Shown: positions 28,891-40,255 of the stretch, piece after piece
Layout of the letters: each line of letters opens with the position of its first letter
Position numbering within the stretch: the first letter of the stretch is position 1
NCBI RefSeq assembly: GCF_020144925.1
Contig: NZ_NSLC01000003.1
Span: forward strand, 310,001-374,000
Origin: Afifella sp. IM 167
GTDB taxonomy: Bacteria > Pseudomonadota > Alphaproteobacteria > Rhizobiales > Afifellaceae
Length of the DNA stretch: 64,000 nt
Reading direction: 5' to 3'
Program-made: the position numbers and the translations under genes
Notes under the pieces: model-generated
The model's database searches: none
What the model was told of the DNA's origin: nothing
What the model saw: only the letters and a program-made list of their open reading frames with translations

Positions 28891-28981
28891 TCGTGAGGCG
28901 CGCCAATTTGGCCGCCCGCTGCGCCGGCGCCTTACTTCGCCGGCCGGACGGATCCCCGCCTGAAGCGTCTGGAATGCCGCT

Positions 28982-30097
28982 ATGAGAGTTGCGATCGAAA
29001 GGGCTGCCTTCCTGAAAGCCCTTGCCCCCGTGCATCGCGTCGTGGAACGGCGCAACACCATCCCGATCCTGTCGAACGTGCTGTTGCGCGCGGGCGAGGA
29101 CGGCATGGTGCTGAAGGCGACCGATCTCGACCTGGAAGTCTCCAACAAGGTGCCGGCCATGGCCGAGCAGGCCGGCTCGGCGACCGTGCCGGCGCACATG
29201 CTCTACGACATCGTGCGCAAGGCGCCGGAGGGCTCGGAAATCGAGCTGGCGACCGGCGATGGCGGCACGATGAAGCTGAAGGCCGGGCGCGCCCGCTTCG
29301 ACCTGCAGATGCTGCCGGACGCGGATTTCCCGGATCTCGATCCGGGCACGCTGCCGGTCTCCTTCACGCTGGCGGCCGGCGAGCTGCGCCGGCTCATCGA
29401 GCGCACGCAGTTTGCGATCTCCACCGAGGAGACGCGCTACTATCTCAACGGCATCTTCTTCCACGTGGCCGGCGAAGGGCCCGGGCAGATGCTGCGCGCC
29501 GTCGCCACGGACGGCCACCGTCTCGCCAAGGCCGAGATCGCCGCGCCTTCGGGCAGCGCCGAGATGCCGGGCATCATCGTGCCGCGCAAGACGATCGGCG
29601 AGATGCAGCGGCTTCTGGAGGATAGCGACACCGATGTCGCGGTGGAGCTTTCCGACACGAAGATCCGCCTGACGGCCGGGCCGATCGTGCTCACTTCCAA
29701 GCTGATCGACGGCACCTTCCCCGATTACGAGCGCGTCATCCCCTCCGGCAACGACAAGGAGATGACCGTCACCAAGGACATCTTCAAGAACGCCGTCGAC
29801 CGGGTCTCGACCATCTCTTCCGATCGGGGCCGAGCGGTGAAGCTGTCGCTTTCGGACGGCAAGCTCGTGCTCACCGTCAACAACCCGGATTCCGGCAGTG
29901 CCACGGACGAGATCGACGTCGAGTATGCGGGCGAGCCGCTCGAGATCGGCTTCAATTCCCGCTATCTGCTCGATATCGCCGACCAGTTGACGACCGAGGA
30001 GGCGCGCTTCGAGCTCGCCGATCCCGGCTCGCCGACGCTGATTCGCGAGAAGAACGGCGGCGAGGCGCTCTACGTCCTGATGCCCATGCGCGTGTGA
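28982..30097 (+). CDS. dnaN: DNA polymerase III beta sliding clamp
   Basis: A 371-residue ring-forming processivity clamp, starting MRVAIERAAFLKALAPVHRVVERRNTIPIL and ending YVLMPMRV, the conserved C-terminus that contributes to the protein-binding pocket. Normal length. It is followed 4 bp later by recF, giving the common dnaN-recF-gyrB order. Confidence 0.97.
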   Translation: MRVAIERAAFLKALAPVHRVVERRNTIPILSNVLLRAGEDGMVLKATDLDLEVSNKVPAMAEQAGSATVPAHMLYDIVRKAPEGSEIELATGDGGTMKLKAGRARFDLQMLPDADFPDLDPGTLPVSFTLAAGELRRLIERTQFAISTEETRYYLNGIFFHVAGEGPGQMLRAVATDGHRLAKAEIAAPSGSAEMPGIIVPRKTIGEMQRLLEDSDTDVAVELSDTKIRLTAGPIVLTSKLIDGTFPDYERVIPSGNDKEMTVTKDIFKNAVDRVSTISSDRGRAVKLSLSDGKLVLTVNNPDSGSATDEIDVEYAGEPLEIGFNSRYLLDIADQLTTEEARFELADPGSPTLIREKNGGEALYVLMPMRV

Positions 30098-30101
30098 GCG
30101 C

Positions 30102-31247
30102 ATGACGCCGCCGCCTGCGACACCGCAGGAGGTCGCGCTCGCCTCGCTGAGGCTCACCGATTTCCGCAACTACGCATCGGCGGGCCTTGCCATCAATGCC
30201 GGTCTCGTCGTGCTGACCGGGCCGAACGGGTCGGGCAAAACCAATCTCCTGGAAGCGGTCTCCTTCCTGTCGCCTGGGCGGGGGCTGAGGCGCGCGCGGC
30301 TCGCCGCGGTCTGCCGCACGGACGGGGCCGGCGGCTGGGCCGTGGCCGCCGAAATCGACCGGGGCGGGGAGCGCACGCGCCTCGGCACCGGCCTTCGCGC
30401 CGGCGGTCCGGAAACGAGCCGGGAGGTGCGGATCGACGGCGCCGGCGCGCCAAGTTCCGAGGCGCTTCTGGAATATTGCCGTATCCTGTGGCTGACGCCG
30501 GCGATGGACGGGCTCTTCACCGGCACGCCCGGAGACCGGCGCCGCTTCCTCGACCGGCTGACGCTCGCCGTCGATCCGGGGCACGGGACGAGGGTGCGGG
30601 CCTTCGACAAGCTTCTTTCCAGCCGCAACCGGCTCTTGGAAGAGGATGCCTCGGCGCGTTGGCTCTCGGCGGTGGAGGCGGAGCTCTCGGCCGCCGCGCT
30701 CGCCGTCTCCTTTGCCCGGCGCGAAACGGTCTCGCTCCTGGCCGGTCTCATCGCCGGCTACGAGGAAGGCCCGTTCCCGGTGCCGGGGCTGGCGCTCGAG
30801 GGCGAATTCGAGGAGGAGCTGGTGGCGGGCAGCTCGGCCGCCGGGGCGGAGGATGCCTACCGCGAGAAGCTGGAAAGCGGACGTTTCCGCGACCGGGCGG
30901 CCAGGCGCACGCTTTTCGGGCCGCACCGTTCCGACCTGTCCGTCAGCTTTGCTCTGAAGGGTACGCCGGCGGCGCTCTCATCCACCGGCGAGCAGAAGGC
31001 GCTGCTTCTTTCCATCATCCTCGCCGAGGCCGAGCTGGTGGCGCGCGTGGCGGGCATGAACCCGATCCTCCTCCTCGACGAGGTCGCCGCCCATCTGGAT
31101 GCCGGCCGCAGGGCCGCGCTTCTGGCGCGATTGCGCGATCTTGGCTGCCAGAGTTTTTTGACCGGGACCGATCGCGCGCTATTTGAATCGGCAGGACAAG
31201 AGGGCCAGTTCGTGGAGGTCGCGGACGGCCGTCTCGGCTCGGCCTGA
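30102..31247 (+). CDS. recF: DNA replication and repair protein RecF
   Basis: SMC-like ATPase of 381 residues that helps load RecA at single-strand gaps. Walker A LTGPNGSGKTNLLEAVSFL, signature-like LSSTGEQKALLLSIILAEA, and Walker B ILLLDEVAAHLD are all present. The ATG is 4 bp after the dnaN stop, so the genes share a transcript. Confidence 0.95.
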   Translation: MTPPPATPQEVALASLRLTDFRNYASAGLAINAGLVVLTGPNGSGKTNLLEAVSFLSPGRGLRRARLAAVCRTDGAGGWAVAAEIDRGGERTRLGTGLRAGGPETSREVRIDGAGAPSSEALLEYCRILWLTPAMDGLFTGTPGDRRRFLDRLTLAVDPGHGTRVRAFDKLLSSRNRLLEEDASARWLSAVEAELSAAALAVSFARRETVSLLAGLIAGYEEGPFPVPGLALEGEFEEELVAGSSAAGAEDAYREKLESGRFRDRAARRTLFGPHRSDLSVSFALKGTPAALSSTGEQKALLLSIILAEAELVARVAGMNPILLLDEVAAHLDAGRRAALLARLRDLGCQSFLTGTDRALFESAGQEGQFVEVADGRLGSA

Positions 31248-31279
31248 TGGTGTGGCCAAAATCGGCGGAAAGCCTTCAT

Positions 31280-33778
<2,499 letters not shown>

Positions 33779-33862
33779 CCGGGAAATCGTCGCAGGCCTT
33801 TTTCGGGCCGAGCCGGGCGCCTATCTCCGCCTCGAGGTGACGATCATCGACGAGGCGTAGAC

Positions 33863-34063
33863 GTGTCATTCGGTCCCATCCAACGTCCCGGACGCGATCC
33901 GGAGCGCGAGGCAGAGCGGCTTCGCGCCCGCTTTGCCGCCGTCTCGCGCAGCGTGGCGCGCGAAAGGCGGCGACCGATGCGGCTCAGCTGGATGGCTTTG
34001 TGGGGCATCGCCGCGGCGCTCGGCTTTCTGACCGTGTTCCTGTTCGACCGGATCGGTTCCTAG
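33863..34063 (+). CDS. Small single-span membrane protein
   Basis: A 66-residue hypothetical protein from GTG 33863: a charged, Arg-rich N-terminal half (RDPEREAERLRARFAAVSRS) and one hydrophobic segment near the C-terminus (WMALWGIAAALGFLTVFLF). It would sit in the inner membrane with its basic part in the cytoplasm. No family recognised. The 84 bp between gyrB and this gene read through as a protein-like stretch (33780-33860) without its own start. Confidence 0.55.
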   Translation: MSFGPIQRPGRDPEREAERLRARFAAVSRSVARERRRPMRLSWMALWGIAAALGFLTVFLFDRIGS

Positions 34064-34170
34064 AAGCCGGCGGCGGCAGGCTCACGAAGAGGGACCCGTG
34101 CCCGCCGCCGCCTCGCCGGCGCGATGCACGGGCGCGCCGGTTTTCCGCGAATGTGGATCAAGGCCGCTTG

Positions 34171-35013
34171 CTAAAGGCCGAAGAAGCTCCTCACGCCCGA
34201 CAAGAAGCCCTTCTCCTCCCGCACCAGACGCATGCCGAGATTCGTCGGCGGCCTTCCGACCGAGCAGGCGCCGCTTTTCGGATCGCGGATGAAGCTCGTC
34301 AGATAGGCCCGGTGGGCGCCCTCGGCGATGCGCACGCCGCAATTGTCGTGGCGCGCGATCTGGCCGGTCGCCGGGTCGATGCGGCTGCGCGCATAGCAGG
34401 TCGAGGTCCATTCCCAGACATTGCCGGAAAGGTCGAGAAGGCCGTGCTCGTTCTCGCCGAACGTGCCGACCGGCTGCGCCCTTGCCTCCTCGGGCTCCCT
34501 GCGCCTTGCCTCCTCGTCGTAGCGGGAGAGCCAGCGCTCGGCCGGATTGTCGGGGCTGCCCTCCTGGAAGGCGTCGTCGACGGCGCGCGTGCCGGCGAAC
34601 AGACGCCATTCGCGGTCGCTCGGCAGGCGCCAGACCTCGCCGGTACGCCTTGAAAGCCAGGCCGCGTAGGTGTTCGCATCCTCGAAGCTGATGCCGGTCG
34701 CCGGCAGGTCCGGCTCGCCCGCCGTGTCGAGGGCGCGGCAGGCGCCCGCCGAGACGCAGGCGCCGTATTCGCCGCGGGTCACCTGCCGCCGCATGACGAA
34801 GAAGGGCACTTCCGGGCTGAAGGTCACGACGGGCGCGTTGACCGGCATGTTGCCTGAGAGAAACTCTCCGGCCTCGCGGTAATCGGTGCTGAGGCCATCG
34901 ATCCGCTGCTGGGGCACGTCGGATATCTGTGCGGCGGCGACAGGTGGGAGCGCGACGATCGCGAAGCCGGCAAGGGCTAAGATGGCGGCAGGGGCGTATA
35001 AGAAGCGCATCAT
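34171..35013 (-). CDS. nirV: NirV, formylglycine-generating-enzyme-like protein
   Basis: A 280-residue exported protein: signal peptide MMRFLYAPAAILALAGFAIVALPPVAAAQ, then a SUMF1/FGE-type fold (RQVTRGEYGACV, WRLPSDREWRLFAGTRA, NEHGLLDLSGNVWEWTSTCY, NLGMRLVRE). NirV proteins are found next to copper nitrite reductase genes in many denitrifiers; the exact role is not settled. It follows nirK by 59 bp on the same strand, so the two are likely one operon. Confidence 0.9.
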   Translation of the reverse strand: MMRFLYAPAAILALAGFAIVALPPVAAAQISDVPQQRIDGLSTDYREAGEFLSGNMPVNAPVVTFSPEVPFFVMRRQVTRGEYGACVSAGACRALDTAGEPDLPATGISFEDANTYAAWLSRRTGEVWRLPSDREWRLFAGTRAVDDAFQEGSPDNPAERWLSRYDEEARRREPEEARAQPVGTFGENEHGLLDLSGNVWEWTSTCYARSRIDPATGQIARHDNCGVRIAEGAHRAYLTSFIRDPKSGACSVGRPPTNLGMRLVREEKGFLSGVRSFFGL

Positions 35014-35072
35014 CGTGCTCTGAAAGAGAAAGCGGCCCGCCGGGGGGCGTTGGCGGACCGCTCGCGTCGGCC

Positions 35073-36197
35073 TCAGCCGACGATGGGACCGGGGGCGCTC
35101 ACCTGGGTCATCAGGTCGTCGTTCCAGTCGCCTTCGACTTTCACATGACCCGTGGCTCCGAGTTCGGCCGCTTCGATCAGGTTGTGGTTCACATAGGCGT
35201 AGATGCCGGGCTGGCGGAAAGTGTAGATGGCCGCCGCCGCGCTGCCACCGCGCACGAACCAGGTCTCCTGGTCCTTCTGCGGGGCGTTGGCGAACTTGCC
35301 GGTCTCCCAGACCCAGTCGCCATGGCCGCCGATGAGGTGCGGACGGCTGTCGCGGTTGGCGCAGGAATGGATGAAGAGCACCGTCTCGCCGACCTTCGCC
35401 GGCATGGCGCTTTCGCCGGTGAGGGCGCCGACCTTGCCGTTGAAGACGACATGCGTCGGGATGAGGCCGCGCATGACATCCAGCGTGTCGGAATAGGACT
35501 CGCCCGGGCTGTCGTAGGTCATGTAGTTCCCGTCGGCGTCCTTCGGGATGTAAAGGTCGAACTCGCCGATCGTGTAGACGCGATCGTAGTGCAACGGCTT
35601 TCCCTCGCCGTCCTTCAGACCGTCGCGCGGCAGGACCATGACCGTTCCGCTCATGCCGGAGACGACGTGCCAGGGCACCATGCCGGTCGGGGCGCAATGG
35701 TAGATGAAGACGCCCGGACGGAAGGCCTTGAAGCGCAGCACCGTCTGTTCGCCGGGGTTGATCAGCGTCAGCGCACCGCCGCCGAGGGCGCCAGTGGAGG
35801 CGTGGAAGTCGATGTTGTGGGGCATGGTGTTGGTCTCGGGATTGACCAGCGTCAGCTCCAGATAGTCGCCCTCGTGCACGACCATGGTCGGGCCGGGCAT
35901 GGAGCCGTTGTAGGTCATGGCCTGGAACTCGGTGCCCTGGTCGTCGACCACCACCTTCTTTTCCTCCACAACCATCTTGAACTCGACGATCCTCGGCCCG
36001 CCCTTGGCGACCTGGTCGTGGGCCATGACATGCGGCGGGGTGACGAGTTCGCCCTTGATGCGCGGCAGATCGCCGGCCGGCGATGCGGCGGCGAGGCCGG
36101 AGGTCGCGCTGCCGGCGGCGCGCGCCGGACCGCTCACCATCAGCGCCGCGGTGGCGGCGGAAGCTGCGCCGAGCAGGGCGTTGCGACGGGTGATCAT
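35073..36197 (-). CDS. nirK: Copper-containing nitrite reductase
   Basis: Periplasmic enzyme reducing nitrite to NO. Of 374 residues, the first ~30 are a Tat signal ([18 protein letters not shown]). Two cupredoxin domains follow. Copper ligands visible: PHNIDFHA, then [19 protein letters not shown] (type 1 Cys, His, Met and a type 2 His), and [10 protein letters not shown] near the C-terminus. The ATG at 36195-36197 has AGGAA 8 nt upstream and opens directly on the Tat signal. An FNR/NnrR-type box lies 75 bp upstream. Confidence 0.96.
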   Translation of the reverse strand: MITRRNALLGAASAATAALMVSGPARAAGSATSGLAAASPAGDLPRIKGELVTPPHVMAHDQVAKGGPRIVEFKMVVEEKKVVVDDQGTEFQAMTYNGSMPGPTMVVHEGDYLELTLVNPETNTMPHNIDFHASTGALGGGALTLINPGEQTVLRFKAFRPGVFIYHCAPTGMVPWHVVSGMSGTVMVLPRDGLKDGEGKPLHYDRVYTIGEFDLYIPKDADGNYMTYDSPGESYSDTLDVMRGLIPTHVVFNGKVGALTGESAMPAKVGETVLFIHSCANRDSRPHLIGGHGDWVWETGKFANAPQKDQETWFVRGGSAAAAIYTFRQPGIYAYVNHNLIEAAELGATGHVKVEGDWNDDLMTQVSAPGPIVG

Positions 36198-36265
36198 GGT
36201 CTTGTTCCTCTTCGTGCGGGTCATCATCGATGGGCGCACTCAACACCCGATGGCCTTCATGCTCG

Positions 36266-36279
36266 TTGCGAAAAGGCAA
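36266..36279. promoter_or_regulatory. FNR/NnrR-type box for nirK
   Basis: TTGCGAAAAGGCAA fits TTG-N8-CAA and differs by one base from the TTGCG-N4-CGCAA motif known for NnrR. Its centre is about 75 bp upstream of the nirK ATG, which leaves room for a class II promoter with a leader of about 34 nt. Confidence 0.7.
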
Positions 36280-36348
36280 ATAACGCGGAGAACCTCGGGC
36301 AATTCCGATCGGGCTCCGGCGAATAGGAGAGGCGCCGGCGCTTCTTCT

Positions 36349-36362
36349 TTGCGCCCCGACAA
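36349..36362. promoter_or_regulatory. FNR/NnrR-type box for DUF2249-nnrS
   Basis: TTGCGCCCCGACAA also fits TTG-N8-CAA. Its centre is about 73 bp before the GTG start at 36429, almost the same distance as the nirK box from its gene, so each divergent unit seems to have its own site. Confidence 0.55.
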
Positions 36363-36428
36363 CGAAGCGCCCGCGCCCGCCGCGTAAGGCTTGTCCATGT
36401 CACCAGAGGGGTGGCGGGGAGCGAGCCC

Positions 36429-36677
36429 GTGAAAGTAGCCAATGCCACCGGCGGCAACGCCGTTCTCGACCTGCGCCAGACGCCTTGCCGGCAGCGGCCT
36501 CTTTCCGTCTTCCAGGTCTTCGACCGGCTCGCGCCGGGCGAGGCCTTCGAGGTCGTCAATGACCACGATCCGATGGGGCTCTTCCACTATCTGCAGACGG
36601 CGATCCCGGGCGATTTCACCTGGGATTACCTCGTTCGTGGGCCGCAGGAATGGCGCGTGCGGATCGGGCGGGCATGA
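36429..36677 (+). CDS. DUF2249 domain protein
   Basis: An 82-residue protein with the DUF2249 pattern: LDLRQTPCRQRPLSVFQVFDRLAPGEAFEVVNDHDP and LFHYLQTAIPGDFTWDYL. DUF2249 proteins often occur with NO-related genes and have a SirA/TusA-like fold; their function is not established. The GTG at 36429 is preferred because GGGGAG lies 7 nt upstream; the earlier GTG at 36411 lacks a proper site. The stop overlaps nnrS (ATGA). Confidence 0.85.
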   Translation: MKVANATGGNAVLDLRQTPCRQRPLSVFQVFDRLAPGEAFEVVNDHDPMGLFHYLQTAIPGDFTWDYLVRGPQEWRVRIGRA

Positions 36678-37945
36678 AGCCCGTGCCCGGTGCGGGGGAG
36701 GCGGGCGGATTTTTCGGCGCTCCCTTCCGTCCCTTCTTTCTCGCCGCGTTGATCCTCGCCGCGTGCGCCATTCCCGTCTGGACCAGAATGTATCTTTCCG
36801 GTTTCGGCGAGGTCGCCGGCATGCCCGCGCTCGCCTGGCACGCGCACGAAATGGTCTTCGGCTACCTGCCGGCGGCGATGGCGGGTTATCTTCTCTCGCC
36901 GGCGCCGGGAAGTGGGGCGAAGCCGGCCATTTCCGGCTTGCCGCTGGCGCTTCTCCTTGTGCTCTGGTTCGCCGGACGGCTCCTGCCGCTCGTCCTGCCC
37001 GCAGCAGGAGCGGTTCTCGACGCGGCCTTCCCGCTCGCGGTCACGGCTTTCCTCCTGCGCGCCATGCGGGCTGGCGAAAGCCGGCTGACCCGCCACGGCC
37101 TGGCGCTCTTTCCCTTGATCGCAATCGCCTCGCTCACGCACCGGCTTGTTTGCTTCGATCCGCAGATGGCCGCGACGCTCGCTCGGCTCGGCGTTGCCAT
37201 CGGGGCTCTCCTGATTGCGGCCGTCGGCGGGCGGATCATCCCGGAGGCTACGCGGGCGGCGTTGCCGGCGAGGGAGCGGGCGAAGGTGGCGGAGCCTTAC
37301 CGGCGCTTCGACATCCTCGTGCTCCTCGCTGCCGCGCCGGCGCTCGGCGCATGGGTCCTGGCGCCCCAATCGCTGGCGGAGGCGATTCTCTTGCTCGCGG
37401 CGGGTGCTCTCCATCTCGCCCGCCTTGTGCGCTGGCGCGGCTGGCGGGTGCGCGAGGCGAAGGTGCTTGCCCTTCATGCCGGCTATGTTTGGCTCGCCGC
37501 CGCGACGCTGCTTGCCGGGCTTTCGGCCGAACCCTTCGCGCTCGTGCCGGCCGATTTGGCGCTGCACGCCTTCGCGGCGGGGGCGATCGGCACGATGACG
37601 ATGGCGGTGATGGCGCGGCTGGCGGTGCCGGCGGCCCTGGGTGCGCCTGCCCGGCTGGCGCTGATTTTCGTCCATCTTGGCGCGGTGCTGCGCGTCTCGG
37701 CAGTGCTGCTGAGCGGCGCCTACCTGCCGCTGCTCGTCGCCGGGGCCTTTTTCTGGTCGCTGGGCTTTGCGATCTTCGTCCTCGTGCTGTTGCCGCCACG
37801 CCGCAGGCGAAGATCCGCCCCGGATGCGGCCGGCGCTCACGCGATTGTGGGCGCTCGTGAGCACTGGCGGCGGCCAATCAAGGTCCCACACGGTAGTCGC
37901 GGGCGCGTCGCGGACTATCCTTCCGGGCAAAGCTTCAGACTTTGA
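36674..37945 (+). CDS. nnrS: NnrS family membrane protein
   Basis: A polytopic heme-copper-type membrane protein of 423 residues with about 12 hydrophobic segments. Seen: APFRPFFLAALILA at the start and the conserved ALAWHAHEMVFGYLPAAMAGYLL with the histidines of the family. NnrS proteins relieve nitrosative stress in other bacteria. The C-terminal 50 residues (from [12 protein letters not shown]) are polar and not typical. It starts in the DUF2249 stop. Confidence 0.92.
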   Translation: MKPVPGAGEAGGFFGAPFRPFFLAALILAACAIPVWTRMYLSGFGEVAGMPALAWHAHEMVFGYLPAAMAGYLLSPAPGSGAKPAISGLPLALLLVLWFAGRLLPLVLPAAGAVLDAAFPLAVTAFLLRAMRAGESRLTRHGLALFPLIAIASLTHRLVCFDPQMAATLARLGVAIGALLIAAVGGRIIPEATRAALPARERAKVAEPYRRFDILVLLAAAPALGAWVLAPQSLAEAILLLAAGALHLARLVRWRGWRVREAKVLALHAGYVWLAAATLLAGLSAEPFALVPADLALHAFAAGAIGTMTMAVMARLAVPAALGAPARLALIFVHLGAVLRVSAVLLSGAYLPLLVAGAFFWSLGFAIFVLVLLPPRRRRRSAPDAAGAHAIVGAREHWRRPIKVPHGSRGRVADYPSGQSFRL

Positions 37946-37962
37946 CCTTTAGGGAGGAGATG

Positions 37963-38994
37963 ATGCATCTCAATCGGCGCACACTCATGCTCGCCTCCGC
38001 CGCCGGAGCGGCGCTGGCGGGATCGACATTCGCACGGAGCGGCGGCGCCCTGGCGCAGGACGGCGTGGCAAAGAAGGAGGACATGGCGCGCATGGCTGCG
38101 GCCGGACCCGACGAACAGCTTCCCGGCGCCTATCGCTACAGGATCGGCGATTTCACCGTCACGGAGATCACCGACGGCATGGCGGCGCGCCCGCTCGACG
38201 ACAGTTTCGTCGTCAATGCCGGCCTATCCGACGTGCAGGCGGCGTTGCGGCAGGCTTTCCTGCCCGAGGACAAGCTCTTCATCCCCTTCACGCCACTGAC
38301 ACTGCGCACGGGCGAAGACCTCATTCTCTTCGACACCGGCTTCGGCGAGAAGGGTCCGCCGACCGCTGGGCAGCTGAAACGCGGCATGGCGGCGGCCGGC
38401 ATGGATCCGGCCGATGTGACCAAGGTGGTGATCAGCCATTTCCACGGCGACCACATCATGGGCCTCACCACCAAGGACGGGCAGCCCGTTTATCCGAACG
38501 CCGAGGTGTTCGTGCCCGAGCCGGAATACGCCTTCTGGATGAGCGACGAGAACAAGGCGAACCCCCCGGACGGGCGAAAGGGCAATTTCGACCTCGCGCA
38601 GTCGATCTTCGGCGGGCTCGACGACCGTCTCACGCAGTTCAAATGGGACGAGGAGTTCCTGCCGGGCATCACGGCTGTCGATGCGCGCGGCCATACGCCG
38701 GGACACACGGTCTTTGCTATTGAATCCGGCAACGAGCGGATGATGTTCCTCGCCGACACGACAAACCATCCGGCGCTCTTCGTGCGCCATCCGGACTGGT
38801 CGGCCGTCTTCGACCAGGATGCCGACCAGGCCCGCAAGACCCGCCACCGCCTTCTCGACATGGTGTCGGAGGAGCGGATGCGGATCGCCAGCTACCACTT
38901 CCCGTTCCCCGCGACCGGCCACATCGCCAAGGAGGGCGAGGGTTATCGCTTCGTGCCGGCGCAGTGGATGCCGGTGCTCCAGGGCCAGAGTTAA
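37963..38994 (+). CDS. Tat-exported metallo-beta-lactamase-fold hydrolase
   Basis: A 343-residue MBL-fold protein. N-terminal twin-arginine signal (NRRTLMLASAAGAALAGS) points to folded export to the periplasm. The dinuclear metal site is clear: VVISHFHGDHIMG, with DARGHTPGHT and FLADTTNHPALF further on. Two ATGs follow AGGGAGGAG; the second (37963) has the better spacing. It is 17 bp after nnrS and likely in the same transcript. The substrate is unknown; a link to nitrite/NO metabolism is only suggested by position. Confidence 0.88.
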   Translation: MHLNRRTLMLASAAGAALAGSTFARSGGALAQDGVAKKEDMARMAAAGPDEQLPGAYRYRIGDFTVTEITDGMAARPLDDSFVVNAGLSDVQAALRQAFLPEDKLFIPFTPLTLRTGEDLILFDTGFGEKGPPTAGQLKRGMAAAGMDPADVTKVVISHFHGDHIMGLTTKDGQPVYPNAEVFVPEPEYAFWMSDENKANPPDGRKGNFDLAQSIFGGLDDRLTQFKWDEEFLPGITAVDARGHTPGHTVFAIESGNERMMFLADTTNHPALFVRHPDWSAVFDQDADQARKTRHRLLDMVSEERMRIASYHFPFPATGHIAKEGEGYRFVPAQWMPVLQGQS

Positions 38995-39008
38995 GCGGGA
39001 CGCAACAA

Positions 39009-39033
39009 GGCCTTTCCCACACCGGGAAAGGCC
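39009..39033. terminator. Shared terminator between convergent genes
   Basis: GGCCTTTCCC acacc GGGAAAGGCC, a perfect 10-bp stem with a 5-nt loop, 14 bp after the MBL gene stop and 14 bp before the convergent HDAC gene stop. There is no long T-run on either side. Confidence 0.7.
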
Positions 39034-39047
39034 CATTCCTGCGGGCT

Positions 39048-40166
39048 CTACAGCAGAAAATACTCCGCCATCTCGTTGATAAGACCGCGCTGGAAGGCAC
39101 GCTGGCGCTGATTCGGCTGCTGGCCGCCTATGCGCTCCTCGAGCGGGTCGGGGGCATGAATCGCCGAATGGGTCATCTCCTCGAGCACCTGGTGGCCGCA
39201 GAAGGGGACGTGCACTTCGGAATAGCCTCCTTCGTGCATCAGGACGAGCCGGCCGCCGCAGAGCTCGCGGGCGGACTGCATCAGCATGCGCGTCATGCGC
39301 CGGAACGTGGCGGCCGAGGCCATCATCCGCCCGAGCGGATCGACGCCGGAGGCATCGAAGCCGCAGGCGACCACGATCGCGTCCGGGCGATAGCGCGCCA
39401 GCGCCGGCCGCACGATGCGCTCGAAGGCGTAGAGATAGGCGTCGTGTCCGCCGCCCGGCAGCAGCGGCACGTTGATGTTGTAGCCCTCGCCTTCGCCCTC
39501 GCCGCGCATCTCCACGCCGCCGGAAGGCCGGGGATAGTTGTTCTCCTGGTGGAGCGAGACGGTGAGCACGTCCTTGCGGCGCCAGAAGATCGCCTCGGTG
39601 CCGTTGCCGTGATGTACATCCCAGTCGACGACCGCGATGCGTTCCGCGCGCCGTTCGGCAAAGGCCGTCTCGACCGCGACGGCGATGTTGGCGAGCAGGC
39701 AGAAGCCCATCGGACGCGCCGGCAGGCAGTGATGGCCCGGCGGGCGGCAGAGCGCGTAGGCATTGCCGGTCTCGCCGCCCAGGACGGAGCGTAGCGCCTC
39801 CACGGCGAGGCCGGCGGAGAGCGCCGCGATCTCGAAGCCGCCGGGGCCGAAGGGCGTGCGCTCGCCGAGCTCGCCGCCGCCCGCGTCGCTCAGGCGCTTG
39901 AATTCGCCGAGGTAGGCGAGGTCGTGCACCCGGCGCAGCATCTCGTCGGTCGCCGGCAGCGCGGAGCGCACGGCCAGTTCGTCCTTAAGCCCGGTGCGTT
40001 CCAGGAGGTTGACGAGCCGGCGCTTCGATTCCGGGCTTTCCGGCAGGCCGCCGATCATCGGCTGTACGAGGCCGCCGACCGGAACCAGAAAGGCGTAGTC
40101 GCCGCCGCCGTGCCAGAAGCACTGCTCGTCTGTGAAAAAGGCGGTCCGGGCAGCGGTCATCGACAT
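39048..40166 (-). CDS. Histone deacetylase-family hydrolase (class II type)
   Basis: A 372-residue zinc amidohydrolase. Motifs in order: CRPPGHHCLPARPMGFC (tandem His), VVDWDVHHGNGTEAIF (Zn-binding Asp/His), and ACGFDASGVDPLG (Zn-binding Asp). Bacterial relatives deacetylate acetylpolyamines or other small amides rather than histones. No polyamine genes are near, so substrate stays open. Confidence 0.92.
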   Translation of the reverse strand: MSMTAARTAFFTDEQCFWHGGGDYAFLVPVGGLVQPMIGGLPESPESKRRLVNLLERTGLKDELAVRSALPATDEMLRRVHDLAYLGEFKRLSDAGGGELGERTPFGPGGFEIAALSAGLAVEALRSVLGGETGNAYALCRPPGHHCLPARPMGFCLLANIAVAVETAFAERRAERIAVVDWDVHHGNGTEAIFWRRKDVLTVSLHQENNYPRPSGGVEMRGEGEGEGYNINVPLLPGGGHDAYLYAFERIVRPALARYRPDAIVVACGFDASGVDPLGRMMASAATFRRMTRMLMQSARELCGGRLVLMHEGGYSEVHVPFCGHQVLEEMTHSAIHAPDPLEERIGGQQPNQRQRAFQRGLINEMAEYFLL

Positions 40167-40255
40167 GACTTACGGCTAGCGCGCCGAAAAATGTCAGACA
40201 AGCAAAGAGAAGATGAAGTCCGAGGGCCGATGTGAGGCGCAGGTGCTTAGCCCGC

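Noticed and set aside
27230-30169. Long open frame opposite dnaA and dnaN
   Set aside because: Spans two real genes and their spacer on the other strand; no recognisable protein.
33980-34160. GC-rich stem between the small membrane protein and nirV as a terminator
   Set aside because: The loop is about 25 nt and there is no T-run on either strand.
36240-36587. Possible minus-strand gene across the nirK-DUF2249 spacer
   Set aside because: It overlaps the DUF2249 gene and both FNR-type boxes and has no domain.
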